From positions 1-40,415 of the forward strand of contig JAUIED010000027.1 of assembly GCA_030428905.1 (NCBI GenBank): a stretch of 40,415 nt of DNA. The letters are read 5' to 3'. Source of the stretch: Gammaproteobacteria bacterium. GTDB taxonomy: Bacteria > Pseudomonadota > Gammaproteobacteria > Pseudomonadales > Azotimanducaceae. The notes below the pieces were generated by a model. It did not search any database. It saw only the letters and a program-made list of their open reading frames with translations, and was not told where the DNA came from. Position 1 is the stretch's first letter. Every line of letters begins with the position of its first letter. The translations under genes and the position numbers were made by a program. Of this stretch, positions 8,374 through 17,044 are shown in pieces.

Positions 8374-9404
8374 GCGGTGCGAAAGTACTCGGCAGAGGTG
8401 GCCGCAGCGACGAAGTTCTCCTTCAGATGCACCATGTTCTGCATATCGGCGTTGACGACATCAAGGCCGTGCTCGAGCACGTAGGCGTAGCTGCGCTGGA
8501 AACTCGAGAGCTTCGCCTTGAGAAAGGCGTCGTCATAGTGCGCATCGAACGCATCGGGGTTGCCCCAACCGAGGAACCGCCGGCCCGCCAGGAAGCGCCC
8601 GGCCTTCATGCCGATGAGGCCGATGCCGGCGGCGCGTGCTTTGTCGAGCACCGGCTTGAGCTCGGTCATGGGAGGCGAGCCTTCAAGTACGTTCTTGTTC
8701 TCCCAGTCGTACCAGCCGCCCGGGGTGATGGCGATCATCGCCAGATCGAAGCGGCCGGACTCTGCCGCCGCGGTAAGCACGTTCTGCGTGTTCTGGTGGC
8801 TCGACAGGCCGAGATAAGACACCTTACCGGCGGCCTTGGCGTCTTCGAAGGCGCGGTACATCTCGTCGCTCGTGATCACGGAGGTGTTGAACGAGGCCAT
8901 GAAGTAGTAGGCGTCTACATGATCCACCTGCATCTCGCGCAGACTCTCGTCGAGGTAGGCCGTCCAGCCTTTGGCCGCTGCGCGCAGCGCCTCGGCCGAG
9001 GCCTGTTCCTGCTCCTCCACCTCGATGGGCACGTAGGCCTTCGAAATGAGAAAGATGTCGTCGCGCCGGGCTTTCAGGAAGGGTGCGAGGTGCTTTTCCG
9101 CATCGTCGTAGTAGTGCTTGAAGCCCACGTCAAACACGTTCACACCGGCGTCGAATGCCGTATGCAGCAAGCGGTCCTGACGGCGGCTGGAGAGCGCTGC
9201 ACCGCAGCCGAAGAACAGGCGGCTGGCGTTGTAGCCGGTGCGGCCGAGCGTGCGGTACTGCATGGCGGGCCATGGTGCGCCGAGGCCGGCGCTGGTCTGC
9301 CCCTCAGCGACGGCGGCGCGCAGGCCCTCGCCTTTGAGCATGGCGCCGGCGCCTACGGCGGCGGCAGTAAGGTACTGCATGAAAGTTCGGCGATCAGTGG
9401 TCAT
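8370..9404 (-). CDS. Tat-exported aldo/keto reductase-like protein with altered catalytic site
   Basis: 344 residues from ATG 9404, chosen because it places a twin-arginine signal (TTDRRTFMQYLTAAAVGAGA) at the N-terminus; a GTG at 9446 is also in frame. The (beta/alpha)8 AKR fold is evident: YRTLGRTGYNASRLFFGCGA, then FDVGFKHYYDDAEKHLAPFL, DIFLISKAY and VSYLGLSSH. Of the catalytic tetrad the Asp, Tyr and Lys appear present, but the usual His (D-x-Y-x-x-H) is Met in VDAYYFM. Twin-arginine export suggests the protein folds with its cofactor in the cytoplasm. It overlaps larC and follows the M13 gene by 51 bases. Confidence 0.82.
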   Translation of the reverse strand: MTTDRRTFMQYLTAAAVGAGAMLKGEGLRAAVAEGQTSAGLGAPWPAMQYRTLGRTGYNASRLFFGCGAALSSRRQDRLLHTAFDAGVNVFDVGFKHYYDDAEKHLAPFLKARRDDIFLISKAYVPIEVEEQEQASAEALRAAAKGWTAYLDESLREMQVDHVDAYYFMASFNTSVITSDEMYRAFEDAKAAGKVSYLGLSSHQNTQNVLTAAAESGRFDLAMIAITPGGWYDWENKNVLEGSPPMTELKPVLDKARAAGIGLIGMKAGRFLAGRRFLGWGNPDAFDAHYDDAFLKAKLSSFQRSYAYVLEHGLDVVNADMQNMVHLKENFVAAATSAEYFRTA

Positions 9405-9455
9405 GCCCGGCTCCCGCGGTCGTACGCCGGGCAGTGTCCCACTCACAGGCGCGCT

Positions 9456-11474
9456 TTACCAGACCTTCACCCGCTGCTCGGGCGGCAGGTACATGCCATC
9501 CCCGGGCTGCACGTCGAATGCTTCATAGAACTCGGGCACGTTCTTGACGATACCAAGCACGCGGTACTCACCGGGGGAGTGTGGGTCAGACAGCAGGATT
9601 TCGCGCAGACGCTCCTCGCGCATGTGACCCCGCCAGGCGAGCGCGTAACTGATGAAGAAACGCTGATCACCGGACAGCCCATCGATCACCGGCGCGCTCC
9701 GTGCTCCAAGGGAGAGCTGATAGGCGCGGTAGGCCATGGTAATGCCTGCGAGGTCGGCGATGTTCTCGCCGAGCGTAAGCTTGCCGTTGATGTTTGTGTC
9801 CGTCAGCGGCTGATAAGCATCGTACTGCGCCACCAGCGCTGCTGCCCGATATTCATAGCCCTCGGCATCTGCCGGCTGCCACCAGTCGCGCAGCCGGCCG
9901 GTGCCATCGAACTTTCGCCCCTGATCGTCAAATCCGTGGCTGAACTCATGGCCGATGATGGCGCCGATCGCACCGTAGTTGAGCGCATCGTCTGCACTGG
10001 CATCGAAGAATGGCGGTTGCAGAATCGCTGCCGGGAAGACGATCTCGTTGAAAGTCGGGCGGTAGTAGGCGTTGACCGTCTGCGGTGTCATGCCCCATTC
10101 GCTGCGATCGGTAGGCGCGCTGAGCTTGGCGACCTCGTGCGCGTAGTTGAAGGCGTTGGCACGCATGACGTTGCCAAGCAGGTCGTCGTCAGCCACCTCG
10201 AGCGCTGCGTAGTCGCGCCAGGTGTCCGGATAGCCGAGCTTGGCGGTGAAGGCCGCGAGCTTTTCCCGTGCCTGAGCTTTTGTCGGCGCGCTCATCCAGT
10301 CGAGGTTGTCGATGCTGTCGCCGTAGGCCGTACGCAGGTTTTCCACCAGCGTGCTGATCTTGCGTTTGGCGTCCGCCGGGAAGTGTTCGGCGACGTAGAG
10401 TTTGCCGAGCAGTTCGCCGGCGGCGCTGTTTACCAGGGCGATGCCGCGCTTCCAACGCGGGCGCTGGGCCTGCTGGCCGCGCAGCTTTCTGCCCTCGAAG
10501 TCGAAGTTCTCTTCCACAAAGGCTTGTGGCAGGTATGGCGCGAAGGTCTTCAGCGTGTGCAGTTTGAGGTAGGCCTGCCAGGTCGCGATATCGTGGCTGC
10601 CGATCAGCTCGCCGAGCGTGGCGAAGTAGGTATCCTGAGCCAGGATGAACAATGGCTGGGCGGGAATGTTGGCCGCCGCGAAGAAGGCACTCCACGACAG
10701 ACCTGGGGTATGCGCGTCTGCTTCCTCCGCGGTGAATTTGTTGGTGTAGATGCGCTGCCGGTCGCGGTTCTGCACACGGCTCCACTGGGCTGCTGCGAGC
10801 TTCGTTTCAAGGGCCAGGATGGCGTCGGCCGCGGCGCTGCCGTCCGGCCAGCCGGCGAGTGTGTACAAGTTGGCGATATGCGCCCGGTAGTCCTCACGCG
10901 CTTGCGCCAGCTTGTCGTCCGGCTCCAGGTAGTAGTCGCGATCAGGCAGCCCGAGACCGGACTGCCACAGGTACAAGCGCACCACATCCGGATCTGCCGC
11001 ATCAGCGTCGTTGTAGAACGCAATCGGTACGCTGACCCCCTGCGGTTGCAGGCTGCCGAACGCACGCCAGACACCATCGTGGTCAGTGATGGCATCGATC
11101 TGGTCGAACAGCGGCTGCACGGCTTCGAGGCCGGCCGCTTCTACACCGGCCTCGTCCATGAAAGCGGTGTACAGCGCGCCGATGCGCTGCGCGTCAGCGT
11201 CCCGTGTGTTGCCTTGTGCACGCTCCACGAGTTTGTGCACCTGCGCCTCCGTGCGGTCGAACACCAGGCGGCCCACGCCGTAAGCGGTGTACTCGTCCGG
11301 AATGGGGTTGGCAGCGATCCAGCGTTCGTTTACGTAGGCGAAGAAGTCGTCCTGCGCGCGGGTGGCCGTGGATAGCTCTGTGGTGTCGATACCCCTGGGA
11401 CTTTCCGGTTCGGTTGGGGTGGCGGTGCAGGCGCTGAGCGCGATGGCCAGCGTCATCAGAGTTGCTCGATTCAT
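9456..11474 (-). CDS. M13-family zinc metallopeptidase, lipoprotein (neprilysin/PepO type)
   Basis: 672 residues, typical for M13 peptidases. The N-terminus MNRATLMTLAIALSAC is a lipoprotein signal with Cys16 as the probable lipid anchor. The zinc motif HEFSH is at about 509-513, and the third ligand lies in GENIADLAG (E about 570). The substrate-binding NAYYRPTFNEIVFPAAIL block is also intact. Such enzymes cleave oligopeptides in the envelope. The protein ends in VKVW, with the C-terminal Trp usual in the family (normally CxxW). A 141-bp repeat begins 22 bases upstream of the start, so its own promoter, if any, must lie in or before that repeat. It is followed after 51 bases by the Tat aldo/keto reductase gene. 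Confidence 0.9.
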   Translation of the reverse strand: MNRATLMTLAIALSACTATPTEPESPRGIDTTELSTATRAQDDFFAYVNERWIAANPIPDEYTAYGVGRLVFDRTEAQVHKLVERAQGNTRDADAQRIGALYTAFMDEAGVEAAGLEAVQPLFDQIDAITDHDGVWRAFGSLQPQGVSVPIAFYNDADAADPDVVRLYLWQSGLGLPDRDYYLEPDDKLAQAREDYRAHIANLYTLAGWPDGSAAADAILALETKLAAAQWSRVQNRDRQRIYTNKFTAEEADAHTPGLSWSAFFAAANIPAQPLFILAQDTYFATLGELIGSHDIATWQAYLKLHTLKTFAPYLPQAFVEENFDFEGRKLRGQQAQRPRWKRGIALVNSAAGELLGKLYVAEHFPADAKRKISTLVENLRTAYGDSIDNLDWMSAPTKAQAREKLAAFTAKLGYPDTWRDYAALEVADDDLLGNVMRANAFNYAHEVAKLSAPTDRSEWGMTPQTVNAYYRPTFNEIVFPAAILQPPFFDASADDALNYGAIGAIIGHEFSHGFDDQGRKFDGTGRLRDWWQPADAEGYEYRAAALVAQYDAYQPLTDTNINGKLTLGENIADLAGITMAYRAYQLSLGARSAPVIDGLSGDQRFFISYALAWRGHMREERLREILLSDPHSPGEYRVLGIVKNVPEFYEAFDVQPGDGMYLPPEQRVKVW

Positions 11475-11496
11475 AGGCGTTTGCGGGCTCCGTTAG

Positions 11497-11637
11497 CAGG
11501 GTGCTGAAAAAGTACTTCCTGTACTTTTTCAGGGACCGCGGGCTGTCGCCCGCTCACGCCGAATCAAGCACTTACGTGCTTGGTTCGCGGCCCGTCCGTC
11601 CCTGGCCGGGATACCAGGCTGCTTTTTCAGCAGCCTG
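11497..11637 (-). repeat. 141-bp MITE-like repeat, copy A (inverted relative to B and C)
   Basis: Reverse-complemented, it differs from copy C at one base of 141. The ends are imperfect terminal inverted repeats (CAGGCTGCTGAAAAAG and CAGGGTGCTGAAAAAG read inward). It is flanked by perfect 4-bp direct repeats TTAG (11493-11496 and 11638-11641), a convincing target duplication. It begins immediately after the TAA of the acyl-CoA ligase gene, in the direction of that gene, and separates it from the M13 gene. It has no coding capacity. Confidence 0.9.
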
Positions 11638-13335
11638 TTAGGCGGCATCTTCGATTCTCAGCTTCTCACGCAGTTCTCGCTTGAGAAATTTGCCGTTGGC
11701 GTTACGCGGTAGCGGCTCAGGGCTGAACCAGACATAGCGGGGGATCTTGTGTTTGGCAATGAGATCGGCGCAGTGGGCACGCAGCGTATCGGCCGAAGCA
11801 GTGGCGCCTTCCTGCAGAAAAACTGCCACACCCACTTCCTCTCCCAGTCGGTCGTCTGGCACGCCGAATACGGAACACTCGCTCACATCGGGATGCTCGA
11901 ACAGGGCGCTTTCCACCTCGGCGCAGTACACGTTCTCGCCGCCGCGCAGCACCATGTCCTTGATGCGGTCGACGATGAACAGGAAGCCGTCCTCGTCAAT
12001 GCGCGCCATATCACCGGTGTGCAGCCAACCGTCCGTTATCGACTCTGCCGTGGCCTCCGGCCGGTTCAGGTAACCGCGTATGACATGGCCGCCTTTTACC
12101 CACAGTTCGCCTGGTTGGCCGTCCGGCACCTCGTTGCCGTTTTCGTCGACACACTTCACATCGTACGCAGGCATGGCCGGGCCGCAGCTTTCGGGCTTGT
12201 CGACGAAGTAGTCGCCGTTGATGGACGTGATGATGCCGCAGGTCTCGGTCATGCCGTAGCCGGTGTTCGGCCGCGCGTTGGGTGCGCTCTGGTCGATTTT
12301 GCCGACCAGATCCGGCTGCAGCTGTGCACCGCCGCCGCCGAGGGAGGCGAGGCTCGACGTGTCGGTGCTGGCAAAGTCGGGGTGAGCGATGACTTCCCGC
12401 GCCATGACGGGGACCCCGGTCATGGCGGTGATGCGCTCCCGCTCGATAAGCTTGAGGGCTTCACCGGCGTCCCACTTGTACATGTGCACCAGCTTGCCGC
12501 CGGTGAGCGTGGCGCCGTGGGCCACGCAGTTGTTGGCGGTGACGTGGAACAGCGGTGTCGTTACCAGCGACGCTGGCGTCACCGGCGTGGCGTTCGGATC
12601 CACCAGACCGCGCTTCACGCCGATGGTGGTGGCCAGCGCACCGGCGAACGCCAGGCTGAAGAGATTCGACACGCAGCCGCGGTGGGTGAGCTGAGCGCCT
12701 TTCGGGTGGCCGGTGGTGCCGGATGTATAAAAGATGCAGGCGTCATCGTCCGGGTCTATCGCCACCTCTGGCAGTGCACCACCGTGGGCGACCGTGTCCG
12801 ACCAGGGCGTCATCCCGGCGGCTGGGTCCATGCGCACGCCCACCAGGTGCAGGTCGTCAATCTCGTCCAGGTGCGGCACCAGGCGCTCGTAGCGCTCGGC
12901 GTCGGTGATCAGCACTTTCGGCTTCGTGTCATTCAGCGCGTAGACCATTTCGTTGCCCACCCACCATGCGTTCATGCCGACGACGATGGCACCGACGGAC
13001 AGGGTCGCCCAATAGGCCTGCAGCCACTCGGGGTAGTTGCGCATGGCGATGGCGACGTAGTCGCCGCGGCCGACGCCTTGGGCGATGAGCCAGTTCGCCA
13101 GCGATGCCACCCGCGCATGGGTTTCGGCGTACGTAAGGCGCTCGTCCTCGTACACCAGGTAGTCGTTGCCGGCAAACGCTGCGGAGGCAAGCCACACATC
13201 ACGAAGGCTTCCGGGAGCGTTCTTGTAGGTCTTGATGGTCACGCCGCGCACGGGCACTTCTTCGATTTCGAACTGCGCACCGGGGGCGGTGAGCTCCGCC
13301 CACGTAGCCTTGTACAACGCATAGATATCGGCCAC
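11638..13335 (-). CDS. acyl-CoA ligase (class I adenylate-forming, long-chain/aryl type)
   Basis: 565 residues. Motifs: YTSGTTGHPKGAQL (about 203-216), TPLFHVTANN, GYGMTETCG, GELWVKGGHVIRGYLNRPEAT, WLHTGDMARIDEDGFLFIVDRIKDM, and the catalytic Lys in PRNANGKFLKREL. These place it with fatty-acyl/aryl-CoA ligases that activate carboxylic acids via an acyl-AMP. I chose GTG 13335 because GGAGG lies about 5 bases upstream; the in-frame TTG at 13347 would include that ribosome binding site in the coding region. The TAA stop lies within the target duplication of repeat copy A. It may supply the first CoA thioester for the catabolic genes further right, but it is on the other strand and the substrate is unknown. 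Confidence 0.88.
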   Translation of the reverse strand: MADIYALYKATWAELTAPGAQFEIEEVPVRGVTIKTYKNAPGSLRDVWLASAAFAGNDYLVYEDERLTYAETHARVASLANWLIAQGVGRGDYVAIAMRNYPEWLQAYWATLSVGAIVVGMNAWWVGNEMVYALNDTKPKVLITDAERYERLVPHLDEIDDLHLVGVRMDPAAGMTPWSDTVAHGGALPEVAIDPDDDACIFYTSGTTGHPKGAQLTHRGCVSNLFSLAFAGALATTIGVKRGLVDPNATPVTPASLVTTPLFHVTANNCVAHGATLTGGKLVHMYKWDAGEALKLIERERITAMTGVPVMAREVIAHPDFASTDTSSLASLGGGGAQLQPDLVGKIDQSAPNARPNTGYGMTETCGIITSINGDYFVDKPESCGPAMPAYDVKCVDENGNEVPDGQPGELWVKGGHVIRGYLNRPEATAESITDGWLHTGDMARIDEDGFLFIVDRIKDMVLRGGENVYCAEVESALFEHPDVSECSVFGVPDDRLGEEVGVAVFLQEGATASADTLRAHCADLIAKHKIPRYVWFSPEPLPRNANGKFLKRELREKLRIEDAA

Positions 13336-13519
13336 CGGAACCTCCAAGAACGGTGTTAGTGAAGGGCGGGGACTTTACCGGCCGTATGGGCAAAAGTCAG
13401 CCTCGGACCGGTGCGTACGCGTTGATACGACGATGGCGCACCCGCCTGGAGGAGCGGCTCGCACGGGCGCGGACACGCGCTTGCGGCACCATTGCGCAAC
13501 CCTTGATCGGAGGCTTCAG

Positions 13520-13714
13520 ATGACGCCTACCCTTGTGCTCCTTGCGATTCTGGCGTTGCCGACGACACCCGGAACGGTTGCTGGCGCTTGCTTGTGTGGT
13601 GACGGACCGGTGCCGACGACCCTGCTGTACAGAGGTTGCCCGGCCGGTACGGTGGTCAGGCTGCCGCGGCGACTGCCCGACTGTGCTAGCCTGCCGGGAG
13701 TTGCAATCATGTGA
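13520..13714 (+). CDS. small exported Cys-containing protein, hypothetical
   Basis: 64 residues from ATG 13520, preceded by CGGAGG (13507-13512); the frame is open upstream to 13433 but without a comparable start. Residues 1-18 look like a signal peptide (TPTLVLLAILALP), and the mature part has four Cys (ACLCG, GCPAG, DCASL) that could pair. It lies 6 bases before the glycosyltransferase gene. No known family was recognised; it could be a non-coding frame, so confidence is limited. Confidence 0.4.
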   Translation: MTPTLVLLAILALPTTPGTVAGACLCGDGPVPTTLLYRGCPAGTVVRLPRRLPDCASLPGVAIM

Positions 13715-13720
13715 TGCTCA

Positions 13721-14386
13721 GTGTCCCATCGATTGGCCGTTATCGTGCCTGTACTCAATGACCGCGAGGCGCTGGAGCGTCTGCTGCCGCGGCTGACCGG
13801 TGCTGGCATCGAGCTGATCGTGGTAGATGGAGGTAGTGTCGATGGCAGTACAGAGGCAGCGCAGAGAGCGGGCGCGCGCGTGATCTCGACTGAAGCGGGG
13901 CGTGGTATGCAGCTGGCAGCCGGCGTACGGGCCTCCACAGCAGATCGTGTGTGGTTCGTGCATGCGGATTCGATGTTTGCCGACCACGCGTCTGCCAAGG
14001 TCGCCGAGGCCCCCGAGGGCTGGGGTCGATTGCAGCTTGCATTCGACGATGAGGGGCTGGTGATGCGCGTCATCGCCTGGTTCATGCACTGGCGCAGCCA
14101 TCTGACAGGTATCTGCACCGGCGATCAGGGCATCTGGGCTGATCGCACGCTTCTGGAGGCTGTGGGTGGCGTGCCGATGCAACCGTTGATGGAGGACATC
14201 GAGCTGTGCAAACGGCTCAAGCAGCGTGCCCGTCCGCAGGTGTTACCCGTGCGCATCGTCACGTCGGCCAGGCGTTGGCGACAGCATGGCGTGGTGCGCA
14301 CCGTGGTCAGGATGTGGTGGTTTCGCTTGCGCTACAACTTTGGAGCGTCTGCTGATCAACTGGCGAAGGAGTACCGGCAACGATGA
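13721..14386 (+). CDS. GT-A family 2 glycosyltransferase, TIGR04283 type
   Basis: 221 residues. The N-terminus LAVIVPVLNDREALERLLPRL followed by ELIVVDGGSVDGSTEAA is the GT2 nucleotide-sugar binding core, with the Asp of VHADS as the metal-binding motif. GDQGIWADRTLLEAVGGVP and LMEDIELCKRLK are features of the compact TIGR04283 subfamily, sometimes called arsenosugar biosynthesis glycosyltransferases because some members lie near arsenic genes. No arsenic methylation gene is seen here, so the substrate is open. The next gene is its usual TIGR04282/DUF2064 partner, starting 16 bases later. Confidence 0.85.
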   Translation: MSHRLAVIVPVLNDREALERLLPRLTGAGIELIVVDGGSVDGSTEAAQRAGARVISTEAGRGMQLAAGVRASTADRVWFVHADSMFADHASAKVAEAPEGWGRLQLAFDDEGLVMRVIAWFMHWRSHLTGICTGDQGIWADRTLLEAVGGVPMQPLMEDIELCKRLKQRARPQVLPVRIVTSARRWRQHGVVRTVVRMWWFRLRYNFGASADQLAKEYRQR

Positions 14387-14402
14387 CAGGAGCCCGCGCG
14401 CG

Positions 14403-15026
14403 ATGACTCAACTTTCACCGGTGGTCATGCTTTTTGCCAAAGCGCCGGTACTGGGCGCGGTAAAGCAGCGTCTGGCTGTGGACGTTGGAGATCACTGGGC
14501 GCTGCAGGCGCACCAGACGCTCGTGGAGCATGCGCTCGCGCAGCTGGATCGGCTGCAGACCATGGGATGCGTGCGGGAATTGTGGCTTACCGGCCACCTG
14601 GATCTGCCGATCATCCGTTCCTGGGCGCGCAGTTGGCAGGCGCGGATGCGCGAACAGGTGGGCGTGGATCTCGGTGCCAGCATGCGTCATGCCCTGCACA
14701 CCCACGTACGTATGGATCGGCGGGCGGTGCTGGTAGGTTCCGATGTGCCTGTGATAGATGCGGAATTTGCCTGGCAGGCACTGGAAGCCCTTCGCCGCTC
14801 GGATGTGGTCTTGGCACCATCTGAAGACGGCGGGTACGGATTGGTGGGGGCCAGCCGCCTGGTGCCGCGGTTGTTCGACGGTGTGGAGTGGGGCACAGGG
14901 CGCGTGCTCGAACAGACCCTGGCGCAAGCGGATCACCATGGATATAGCGTGACGCTGCTGGATCCGGTGTGGGATGTGGACACGCTTGCGGATTGGCAGC
15001 GTTTCGAGGCGCAGTTCCGCTCCTGA
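14403..15026 (+). CDS. DUF2064/TIGR04282 nucleotidyltransferase-like glycosyltransferase
   Basis: 207 residues from ATG 14403; the frame is open further upstream but inside the previous gene. The start VVMLFAKAPVLGAVKQRLA has the pattern typical of this GT-A-like family (normally PxxGxVKTRL). Further conserved parts are VLVGSDVPVIDAEFAWQALEALR and the APSEDGGYGLVGASR block. The family regularly sits beside TIGR04283 glycosyltransferases, as here, and the two probably act in one sugar- or phosphosugar-transfer step. The biochemical role is not established from this sequence. Confidence 0.82.
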   Translation: MTQLSPVVMLFAKAPVLGAVKQRLAVDVGDHWALQAHQTLVEHALAQLDRLQTMGCVRELWLTGHLDLPIIRSWARSWQARMREQVGVDLGASMRHALHTHVRMDRRAVLVGSDVPVIDAEFAWQALEALRRSDVVLAPSEDGGYGLVGASRLVPRLFDGVEWGTGRVLEQTLAQADHHGYSVTLLDPVWDVDTLADWQRFEAQFRS

Positions 15027-15101
15027 CCGTGACCTGGTTCCGGCCGCCGCTCGTAGCGCCCCATACACTGGGGAGCACTCCAGGTACTCCTTCCCCACCG
15101 C

Positions 15102-15749
15102 ATGCCGCCAGCTGCCGACTACTACGAAATTCTGCATGTGCATCCCGATGCGCCGCTGGAGATCATCAAGGCGAGCTACCGCACGTTGATGCAGCGCTTG
15201 CGCGCCCACCCGGATCTCGGTGGTGACGCGGGAAAGGCGGCAGTTATCAACGAGGCCTATGAGACTTTGTGCGATGCGCACAGGCGCAAGGCCTATGATG
15301 AGAAGCGCCAGCGGGTGCACTCGGTGCCGTCTGCGCCGGCTGTAACCCCCCGCGCTGGTACGTGTGCGTTCTGCGCAGAACCGGCGACGCCGGCAGCGGA
15401 TTGTCGACGTTGTGGAGCGCCGTTGACGCCATTGCGCCGGGATGATGCAGCACACGGCGCGCGTACGTTGCAGCGGATGCCTCGACGGCAGGCGGTACGC
15501 CTGCAAAGCGGTTGGCCGTGCCAGAGCGCTTCTGCGCGAACCCGCGATATCTCCACCCAGGGCATGTTGATCGAATCGCGCAGCCAACTCGGCCTGGGGC
15601 AGATACTACTGGTGGAATGCGAAGCCTGCCGTGCGGTTGCCAGGGTCGTGCACTGTCGTGTTGAAGGCGGGCTGCACGTCGCCGGTCTCGAGTTCGTCAC
15701 TGTCACCTTCGCACGCATGCGCGGTACGTTTGTCTCCGCCACGGCCTGA
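15102..15749 (+). CDS. J-domain / Zn-ribbon / PilZ fusion protein
   Basis: 215 residues. Residues about 5-70 form a J domain (DYYEILHVHPDAPLEIIKASY, with the essential HPD at 36-38 in RAHPDLGGD, then the AYETLCDAHRRKAYD end). A four-cysteine segment follows (CAFC...CRRC, about 88-104), like a small zinc ribbon. The C-terminal part is PilZ-like with both c-di-GMP-binding elements: RxxxR in RRQAVR and DxSxxG in DISTQG. A J domain implies recruitment of DnaK/Hsp70, and a PilZ domain implies control by c-di-GMP. The combination is unusual. It lies 75 bases after the glycosyltransferase pair; a diguanylate cyclase gene is 11 kb away. Confidence 0.82.
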   Translation: MPPAADYYEILHVHPDAPLEIIKASYRTLMQRLRAHPDLGGDAGKAAVINEAYETLCDAHRRKAYDEKRQRVHSVPSAPAVTPRAGTCAFCAEPATPAADCRRCGAPLTPLRRDDAAHGARTLQRMPRRQAVRLQSGWPCQSASARTRDISTQGMLIESRSQLGLGQILLVECEACRAVARVVHCRVEGGLHVAGLEFVTVTFARMRGTFVSATA

Positions 15750-15819
15750 CTGCGCCAGGCGCTTCAACTTCACGCACCGGCGGCGTTAACATCACCGCAA
15801 TCAAGCGGTGGATGGGTAT

Positions 15820-17010
15820 ATGGCAGGAGCGCTGGAAGGCATCAAAGTCATCGATGTGGGGCAGCTCGTACAGGGCCCGCAGGCGGCAGCGCTGCTGGCG
15901 GATATGGGCGCCGAGGTGATCAAGGTCGAGCTTCCCGGAGTTGGCGACTTGTCACGCTGGATCTTTCTCTCGGAAACCGACCGGCGCAGCGCCTACTGGG
16001 AGGGCTGTAACCGCGGCAAGAAAGCGGTCACCGTCGATCTGCGCACACCGGACGGAGCGAAAATCTTCAAGCGCCTGGTGCGAGATGCGGACGTGCTGGT
16101 GAGCAATTTCAAGAACGGTACGCTGGACGACTGGGGGCTGGGATACGACGTGCTCAGGCGCCTCAATCCCGGCCTGGTGTGGGCCGCCGGCAGCGCCTTC
16201 GGCCCGCGCGGGCCCGATGCGGATCGTGAGGGTGCCGATCTGGCTGGTCAGTGTGCCGGTGGCCTGGTCAGCACCATCGGTGCGGATGGCAGCGCCCCGT
16301 CGCCGGTGGGGGTAACCATCGCCGATCACATCTCCTCGCAGCACCTGGCGTCCGGCATCCTGGCGGCGCTTTTGAGCCGGGCGCGCACGGGTGAGGGGCA
16401 GAAAGTAGAAGTGTCGCTCCTCGGTGGGCAGATCTGGGCCCAGGCCTCCGAATTCACGCACTATCTGATGAGCGGCGAGGTACCCGGCCGCGCCAACCTC
16501 GGACATCCTCTGCTGCGTGGCGTGTACGGCATCTTCGAAACCGCCGATGGCTGGATCGGCATCATAGGCGTGCCGCCGTCGGCGCGTGATGCGTTCTTCA
16601 TCGCCGTCGACCATCCGGAGCTGGCCCTTGACCCGCGGTATCAGGGCCTGCTCGCGAGCCGCGAAGATATGCAGGAGCTGCACGATGCACTCGGACCGGT
16701 GTTTCGCACCCGCACCACGCAAGCCTGGTGCGAGGCGTTGCGTGCCATGGGCGTACGCTACGCGCCGGTACACGACTACGCGCAGGCAGCGGCAGACGAG
16801 GGGGTTTGGGCCAACGGCTACCTGCAGGAGGTGAGGGGGGCTGACGGCCAACCACTGCAGGTTGTCGGCACGCCGATCAGCATGAGCGGTACCCCGATCC
16901 AACCCGCCGCCCAGGCGCCGGCCCTTGGCGTACACACCGATGAAGTCCTCACCGCACTCGGCTACACCGCTGAGGAGCTAGCAGGCTTCCGTCGCGACGG
17001 CGTGATATGA
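15820..17010 (+). CDS. CaiB/BaiF family III CoA-transferase
   Basis: 396 residues from ATG 15820; a GTG at 15808 is in frame and adds four residues. The family pattern is clear: LEGIKVIDVGQLVQGPQAAALLADMGAEVIKVE at the N-terminus, then RGKKAVTVDLRTPDGAKIFKRLV and ADVLVSNFKNG. In family III enzymes a catalytic Asp follows the block around residues 165-175; D in GVTIADHISSQH is the likely candidate. It transfers CoA between acids, making a CoA thioester of the catabolic substrate without ATP. It is the first gene of a + strand run with a flavoprotein and an SDR (gaps of about 30 and 20 bases), most likely one operon. Confidence 0.88.
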   Translation: MAGALEGIKVIDVGQLVQGPQAAALLADMGAEVIKVELPGVGDLSRWIFLSETDRRSAYWEGCNRGKKAVTVDLRTPDGAKIFKRLVRDADVLVSNFKNGTLDDWGLGYDVLRRLNPGLVWAAGSAFGPRGPDADREGADLAGQCAGGLVSTIGADGSAPSPVGVTIADHISSQHLASGILAALLSRARTGEGQKVEVSLLGGQIWAQASEFTHYLMSGEVPGRANLGHPLLRGVYGIFETADGWIGIIGVPPSARDAFFIAVDHPELALDPRYQGLLASREDMQELHDALGPVFRTRTTQAWCEALRAMGVRYAPVHDYAQAAADEGVWANGYLQEVRGADGQPLQVVGTPISMSGTPIQPAAQAPALGVHTDEVLTALGYTAEELAGFRRDGVI

Positions 17011-17044
17011 GCCTGCTGCGGCTTGCGCCCACGGGTGCTGCGTG

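Noticed and set aside
8427-11375. A 982-codon open frame on the plus strand
   Set aside because: It lies antisense to the M13 peptidase and Tat-AKR genes, both with strong family motifs; the long frame is a by-product of high GC codon bias.
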